Positions 29,285 through 33,527 of a stretch of DNA of 33,527 nt are shown piece by piece. Position 1 is the stretch's first letter; each line of letters starts with the position of its first letter. The notes beneath the pieces are model-generated. The model was not told where the DNA came from, made no database searches, and worked only from the letters and a program-made list of their open reading frames with translations. Origin of the DNA: Chloroflexota bacterium (GTDB lineage Bacteria > Chloroflexota > Anaerolineae > Anaerolineales > Villigracilaceae); assembly GCA_029782225.1 (NCBI GenBank), contig JAKOVF010000282.1, positions 1-33,527 of the forward strand. The letters run 5' to 3'. Both the position numbers and the translations under genes were made by a program.

Positions 29285-30798
29285 TATGCACCTCCCAGAA
29301 GGCGCAGGATATTTTGAACGCCGGTCGAAACCAGAGGCACCATAAAGCTGGGATATAGCCCCAGAAGGATCATGAACGTACACAGGGTCACAATCGCCAC
29401 CTTATCGAGAACGGTGACATCCGTCATATGGCCTTCGAGTTTTTCCGGCATTTTGGCAAAGAAGACCTGACGGATGTTGCGCATGATATAGGCCGCCGTG
29501 ATGACAATCGAGACGCTGGCAATGACAGCCACCAGCCACTGCGCGCCCCACACACCCATGAAGATCGGAAATTCAGCAATGAAGCCGGAGAAACCCGGCA
29601 TTCCCATTGAGACCAGACCTCCGACAATGAAGCCGACTGCCGCGAAAGGCATCACTTTGCTCATGCCACCCAGCTCAGGAATTTGACGTGTATGCGAGCG
29701 GTCGTAGATCATGCCGGTGATGGCAAAGAAGAGAGCTGTCATCACACCGTGCGAGAACATCTGTACTCCTGCACCGGTGAGGCCCGCACGGTTGAGAGTG
29801 GAGAAGCCGAGCATCACCAGTCCCATGTGCGAAACGGACGAGAAGCCGATCATGTATTTTAAGTCCTTTTGCACGAAAGCGATATAGGCACCATAAACCA
29901 CCGCAACACTGGCAAACAGCATGATCAGCCACGACCAGTACTTGGCGCCCTCCGGCAGCAACATAATGCCTACGCGCAGAGCAGCAAATGCGCCAAGTTT
30001 CATCAGCACGCCTGCGTGGAACATGGAGACGGCGGTCGGTGCGGCCACGTGTCCGTCTGGCGACCAGTTATGGAAGGGCCAGATACCACCGAGCACTGCG
30101 AAGCCAAGGAAGACTGGCAGGAACCAGGCAATCTGAAAACCCTGTGAGAATCCAGCCTTTTCGATCTGCAGCATGTCGAAGCTAAGCGTTCCTGTATTCT
30201 GGTAGCTCGTCCAGTACATTGCAAGCGCGCCCACGAGTGCAACAACCGAACCGATGAACAGGTAGAGCGTTAGTTTCATCGCCGCGTATTCGCGAGTGGC
30301 AATCCAGCCCCAGATAACGATGAGAAGGTACATGGGGAACACAGCGATCTCATAAAAGAAGAACAACATGAAGAGATCGAGCGAGACAAAGACGCCGAAC
30401 ACGCCGGATGCGAGGATGAACAGGAAGGCAAAGAATTCGCGCGGGCGATCCTGAATGCCTGCCATTACGTGCTTATCATCATCACCCCAGGAGATCAAAA
30501 CACCAGTGAACATGACGATGCCCGTTAGAAGCACGAGCGGGGTACTCATGCCGTCCACACCAAATTTCAGGCTGATGCCCAGCATCGGGAGCCAATTGTA
30601 CGTTTCAACAAACTGATAACCGCCTGTGGTTTTGTTGTAGGAGAAGTACACCCAGAAGGAAAGCAGCAGTGCAAAGGTCGCAGCCGCGAGGGCAAGTCCG
30701 CGCGCTTCGTTCTTTTTCTCGCGCGGGATCATGAGCAGGAGCATCGCCGCGACCATGGGGGTGAAGGTAATAACGCTCAGTACAGGAAAGTTCATCAT
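29284..30798 (-). CDS. nuoM: NADH-quinone oxidoreductase subunit M, second divergent copy
   Basis: 504 residues, antiporter-like, with about fourteen helices. FFFYEIAVFPMYLLIVIWGW has the helix-5 glutamate. WPFHNWSPDGHVAAPTAVSMFHAGVLMKLGAFAALR is the helix-7/8 block with its lysine, but PDGHVAAPTAVSMFHAG differs clearly from the PDAHTEAPTAGSMLLAG of the neighbouring copy. DLKYMIGFSSVSHMGLVMLGF is the next conserved block. Both copies are intact, so this is an additional pump module and not a decayed duplicate. It lies 7 bases after the first nuoM and overlaps nuoN. Confidence 0.95.
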   Translation of the reverse strand: MMNFPVLSVITFTPMVAAMLLLMIPREKKNEARGLALAAATFALLLSFWVYFSYNKTTGGYQFVETYNWLPMLGISLKFGVDGMSTPLVLLTGIVMFTGVLISWGDDDKHVMAGIQDRPREFFAFLFILASGVFGVFVSLDLFMLFFFYEIAVFPMYLLIVIWGWIATREYAAMKLTLYLFIGSVVALVGALAMYWTSYQNTGTLSFDMLQIEKAGFSQGFQIAWFLPVFLGFAVLGGIWPFHNWSPDGHVAAPTAVSMFHAGVLMKLGAFAALRVGIMLLPEGAKYWSWLIMLFASVAVVYGAYIAFVQKDLKYMIGFSSVSHMGLVMLGFSTLNRAGLTGAGVQMFSHGVMTALFFAITGMIYDRSHTRQIPELGGMSKVMPFAAVGFIVGGLVSMGMPGFSGFIAEFPIFMGVWGAQWLVAVIASVSIVITAAYIMRNIRQVFFAKMPEKLEGHMTDVTVLDKVAIVTLCTFMILLGLYPSFMVPLVSTGVQNILRLLGGA

Positions 30799-30805
30799 CC
30801 ACCTC

Positions 30806-32329
30806 TTAGAACAGCATGACCACGGCTTTGTTGATCACGTTCAAGATCCACGCAGGCCAGATGCCGATCCATAGGATCAAAGCCATCAACGGAGCGATCA
30901 CGAAGATTTCGCGGGTGCTGATCTCGGTCAGCCTGTGCTCGCCATGCGCCCAATGTTCATTCAATGGGCCATGCAGCACCTTCTTGATCCCCTTCAAAAT
31001 GTATGCACCTGTGAAGAGCAGACCCAGCATGGAGATCGCGGTGTAGACCGTCAAAATCGGGAACGAACCTCGTACCACCAGGAACTCGGAGACGAAGCCG
31101 TTCAGGCCGGGCAGTCCAAGCGAAGCCATCGAAGTGAAGATCAGGATGCCGCCATAGATCGGCACAAGCGGGAACAGTCCGCCGAACTCTTCAAGGTTGC
31201 GGGTATGAGTGCGTTCGTAGATCACGCCAACGAGGAAGAACATCCCAGCCGCCGATAGACCGTGATTGAACATCTGGAGGATTGCACCGTTTAAGGCGAT
31301 GGTCGCATCGTTCGTTCCAGCGGCGAAAGCCGCCGCGGCGATACCGAGCACCACGAAGCCCATGTGATTCACTGAGGAATAAGCGACGAGGCGCTTGAAG
31401 TCCGATTGACCGTAAGAGCCGAACGCACCGAAGACAATCGCTGCGACGGCGAGGAAGGCGAGCGCCCCCGCAAAGTACTTTGCTTCAGCCGGGTATAACG
31501 GCAGAATAAGACGCAGGAAGCCATACGCGCCCAGTTTCAACAATACACCAGCCAGCAACATCGAGCCAGCGGTTGGAGCTTCAGTATGCGCATCAGGAAG
31601 CCAGGTGTGGAATGGCCATACAGGGACTTTGATCGCGAACGCAATGACAAAGGCCCAGAACGCGATCGACTTCACCGTGCTGACCGACATGCCGAGCAGG
31701 ATCTTATCCGCTGGCAATGAATTCCACATGCTTACGATCTGCTGCAAATCAAAGGTTTGGAACAGAACGCCCAGCATCTGAATGCCAAGCAAAAGCCCAA
31801 GCGAACCACCCATCGTGTAGATCATGAACTTGAGTGAAGCATAGTCCCGATTCGCGCTGCCCCACTGGCTGATCAGGAAGTACATCGGGACGAGTCCAAC
31901 CTCCCAGAAGACAAAGAAGATCAGCAGGTCGAGCGCCATGAACACGCCGAGCATGCCCGTCTCCAGGAAGAGGAAGAGCATCATGTATGGCTTGACGCGG
32001 TCCGTGATGCTGAATGACGCGAGAATGGCAAGCGGTGTGAGCAGCGTCGTCAGCAGCACCATCGTCAACGAAAGGCCATCCACACCAACATGGAGGGACG
32101 CGCCAATCGCCTGATACCAGACGTAGTTTTCCTCAAACTGGAAGCCTGCGGCGTCAGGATTGAAACGAAACCAAACCATAAGCGAAAGCACAAACGGGAT
32201 CAGGCTCGCACCGAATGCAAACCAACGCAGGAGCTTATTCTCATCCTTCGGCAGGAAGAGCATCACCACAGCCGCCAGGGCCGGAAAGAACAAGATGGAT
32301 ATGAGCAGATGATTTTCAATGAAGTTCAT
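30806..32329 (-). CDS. nuoM: NADH-quinone oxidoreductase subunit M, canonical copy
   Basis: 507 residues. This is the classical NuoM pattern: FFVFWEVGLVPMYFLISQWG with the helix-5 glutamate, VPVWPFHTWLPDAHTEAPTAG and the following LLAGVLLKLGAYGFLRL with the helix-7/8 lysine, and DFKRLVAYSSVNHMGFVVLG. It is one of the proton-pumping modules of the membrane arm of complex I. It lies 9 bases after nuoL and directly before the divergent second copy. Confidence 0.97.
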   Translation of the reverse strand: MNFIENHLLISILFFPALAAVVMLFLPKDENKLLRWFAFGASLIPFVLSLMVWFRFNPDAAGFQFEENYVWYQAIGASLHVGVDGLSLTMVLLTTLLTPLAILASFSITDRVKPYMMLFLFLETGMLGVFMALDLLIFFVFWEVGLVPMYFLISQWGSANRDYASLKFMIYTMGGSLGLLLGIQMLGVLFQTFDLQQIVSMWNSLPADKILLGMSVSTVKSIAFWAFVIAFAIKVPVWPFHTWLPDAHTEAPTAGSMLLAGVLLKLGAYGFLRLILPLYPAEAKYFAGALAFLAVAAIVFGAFGSYGQSDFKRLVAYSSVNHMGFVVLGIAAAAFAAGTNDATIALNGAILQMFNHGLSAAGMFFLVGVIYERTHTRNLEEFGGLFPLVPIYGGILIFTSMASLGLPGLNGFVSEFLVVRGSFPILTVYTAISMLGLLFTGAYILKGIKKVLHGPLNEHWAHGEHRLTEISTREIFVIAPLMALILWIGIWPAWILNVINKAVVMLF

Positions 32330-32338
32330 CTTTTCTCC

Positions 32339-33527
32339 TTAAGGCCGCATCAGGCTGGACAGGGCGGGAATATTCAGCAATGCCGCTCCAATGATGATAA
32401 AGAGCACCAGCGCGAGCATGAGGTACTGCTGTACGCGTCCGGTCTGGATCGGGCGCAGGTTACGGCCCACCCATTGAGTGACATCTGCTGTGCCATCGCC
32501 GAGGGTCTCGTTGATGAATTTGAGGTCGATGTACTTGCGGATGGTATCGCCGAGCCAGCCAGTGACCTTGCCGAACGAGTGCAGGATGCCGTCGATCAAC
32601 CCCTTGTCCATCCAGGCTGAGACGAAGGTCTCGGAGAACCAATAGGCAGGTTTGACGAAAAGGAAGTCGTAGATTTCGTCGAAATACCATTTGTTTTTGA
32701 GAACAGGGATCTGTAGCTTGTCTTCAGCCGGCGACTTCACATTTCGGTACACCAGCCAGCCGGCATAGAGACCACCAAGTGCGACAACGAGAGATGTGAA
32801 AAGTGGGATAAAGTTGAAAGCCGGCGCCACAGGCTCCTCGGCCAGCGTTCCACCTACAAAACCATGGAACCAGTTCGGGATAAGGCCGCCGAGGACTGGG
32901 AAATGTTCAGGGATGCCGACCCAGCCATAAGTCACAGCAAAAAACGCCAGTATGACCAGAGGTGCGGTCATGGTCCACTTGGTTTCTTGTGCATGTTCCG
33001 CTTCATCCGTGCGAGCCTCACCTAGGAAGGTCAGCGTGATCTGGCGCATGGTATAAAAGGCGGTCATGAATGCCGCGATTGCAAGTGTCGCAAAGACTGT
33101 CCAGTGACCGTTGCCAAATGCATCCGCCAGGATTTCATCCTTGGACCAGAAGCCGGCAGTCAATACCGGGAAGCCAGAGAGGGCAAAACCGCCGATCAGG
33201 AAGGTCCAGAATGTGATGGGCATCTTCCTCCGCAGGCCGCCCATGTTGAACATGTTCTGTGGATCAACTTCGTGATTGCCTGTATGAAGGACTCCATGCT
33301 CCATACCGTGAATGACAGAGCCGGAGCCCAGGAAGAGCAGCGCTTTGAAAAAGGCGTGAGTGATCAGGTGGAAAGCTGCGGCTACGTACGCACCGATACC
33401 CACTGCGGCGATCATGAAGCCGAGCTGGGAAATGGTGGAGTAAGCCAGCACGCGTTTGATGTCATTTTGTGCCACGGCAATCGTGGCGGCGAATATGGCC
33501 GTGAAAGCACCGATGAAAGCGATAAAG
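32339..33527 (-). CDS. nuoL: NADH-quinone oxidoreductase subunit L, 5' part missing
   Basis: The frame enters from the right edge (about 395 codons shown), so the N-terminal third or so is outside the window. The internal GTG at 33475 is not the start, because FIAFIGAFTAIFAATIAV precedes it in frame. Visible blocks are NDIKRVLAYSTISQLGFM, HLITHAFFKALLFLGSGSVIHG with the helix lysine, and GFPVLTAGFWSKDEILADAF with the terminal-channel acid/lysine pair. After helix 15 comes NKWYFDEIYDFLFVKP, the start of the long lateral helix. The distance from IDG to QTG in that helix (47 residues between) is about 28 longer than in usual NuoL. The protein ends with the anchoring helix YLMLALVLFIIIGAAL. Confidence 0.95.
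   Translation of the reverse strand, partial: FIAFIGAFTAIFAATIAVAQNDIKRVLAYSTISQLGFMIAAVGIGAYVAAAFHLITHAFFKALLFLGSGSVIHGMEHGVLHTGNHEVDPQNMFNMGGLRRKMPITFWTFLIGGFALSGFPVLTAGFWSKDEILADAFGNGHWTVFATLAIAAFMTAFYTMRQITLTFLGEARTDEAEHAQETKWTMTAPLVILAFFAVTYGWVGIPEHFPVLGGLIPNWFHGFVGGTLAEEPVAPAFNFIPLFTSLVVALGGLYAGWLVYRNVKSPAEDKLQIPVLKNKWYFDEIYDFLFVKPAYWFSETFVSAWMDKGLIDGILHSFGKVTGWLGDTIRKYIDLKFINETLGDGTADVTQWVGRNLRPIQTGRVQQYLMLALVLFIIIGAALLNIPALSSLMRP

Noticed and set aside
29284..32329. Two nuoM genes as a possible assembly duplication.
   Set aside because: The two proteins differ at many motif positions, so they are distinct paralogues.
1..33527. Search for CRISPR arrays, insertion sequences, tRNA and rRNA genes.
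   Set aside because: No regularly spaced direct repeats, transposase frames or conserved RNA signatures were seen by eye; a covariance-model scan could not be run.

Overview
The window looks like a chromosomal segment of a bacterium from the Chloroflexota, most probably class Anaerolineae. This is inferred from gene content and style, not from a marker gene: a complex I operon with two different NuoM subunits, an F-type b subunit fused to the delta C-terminal domain, a complete V/A-type ATPase operon directly beside F-type Fo genes, and several small Chloroflexota-style hypothetical families. No rRNA, tRNA, CRISPR array or insertion sequence was recognised. Coding density is high and no gene-free stretch exceeds 300 bases.

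Region 1 (1-2825) holds an incomplete STT3/AglB-like GT-C membrane protein cut by the left edge, a degenerate receiver-like protein and a DUF5666-type lipoprotein with an Asn/Asp-rich tail, all on the minus strand. An EamA-family transporter diverges from them.

Region 2 (3099-8368, plus strand) is the accessory part. A C39-like cysteine protease with three SH3-like repeats is followed by a 38-codon remnant that looks like the start of a TIR domain. Next come a four-helix protein with two SLATT-like modules and, 4 bases after it, a 782-residue protein. That protein joins a deoxyribohydrolase-like (DRHyd) domain, a TRAFs-binding-type TPR region and a C-terminal SLOG-like nucleotide-fold domain. 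I read the last two genes as a sensor/effector pair of a predicted conflict (immune) system, in which nucleotide processing or sensing would trigger a membrane effector. The architecture resembles the bacterial ancestors proposed for the animal ASK signalosome.

Region 3 (8456-16261) is mixed: a two-repeat PGDYG-like protein, an acyltransferase-3-like membrane protein, a deoxynucleoside kinase-like protein, an MFS transporter, an orphan protein behind a near-consensus promoter, a GNAT acetyltransferase, a MurE-type ligase and an F420/NADP-reductase-type dehydrogenase. Short palindromic repeats lie between several of these genes.

Region 4 (16379-33527, all minus strand) is a bioenergetic block. 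In transcription order it reads nuoL (cut by the right edge), nuoM, a second divergent nuoM, nuoN; then atpZ/atpI-like, F-type a, c and b-delta; then V/A-type G/H, C, I, K, F, E, A, B, D. A perfect-hexamer promoter drives the Fo genes with almost no leader. A strong terminator closes them, and a second promoter starts the V/A operon. The F1 genes alpha, gamma, beta and epsilon are absent from the place where they would be expected, which the V/A operon occupies. Together the block encodes proton pumping by complex I and two different rotary ATPase systems.
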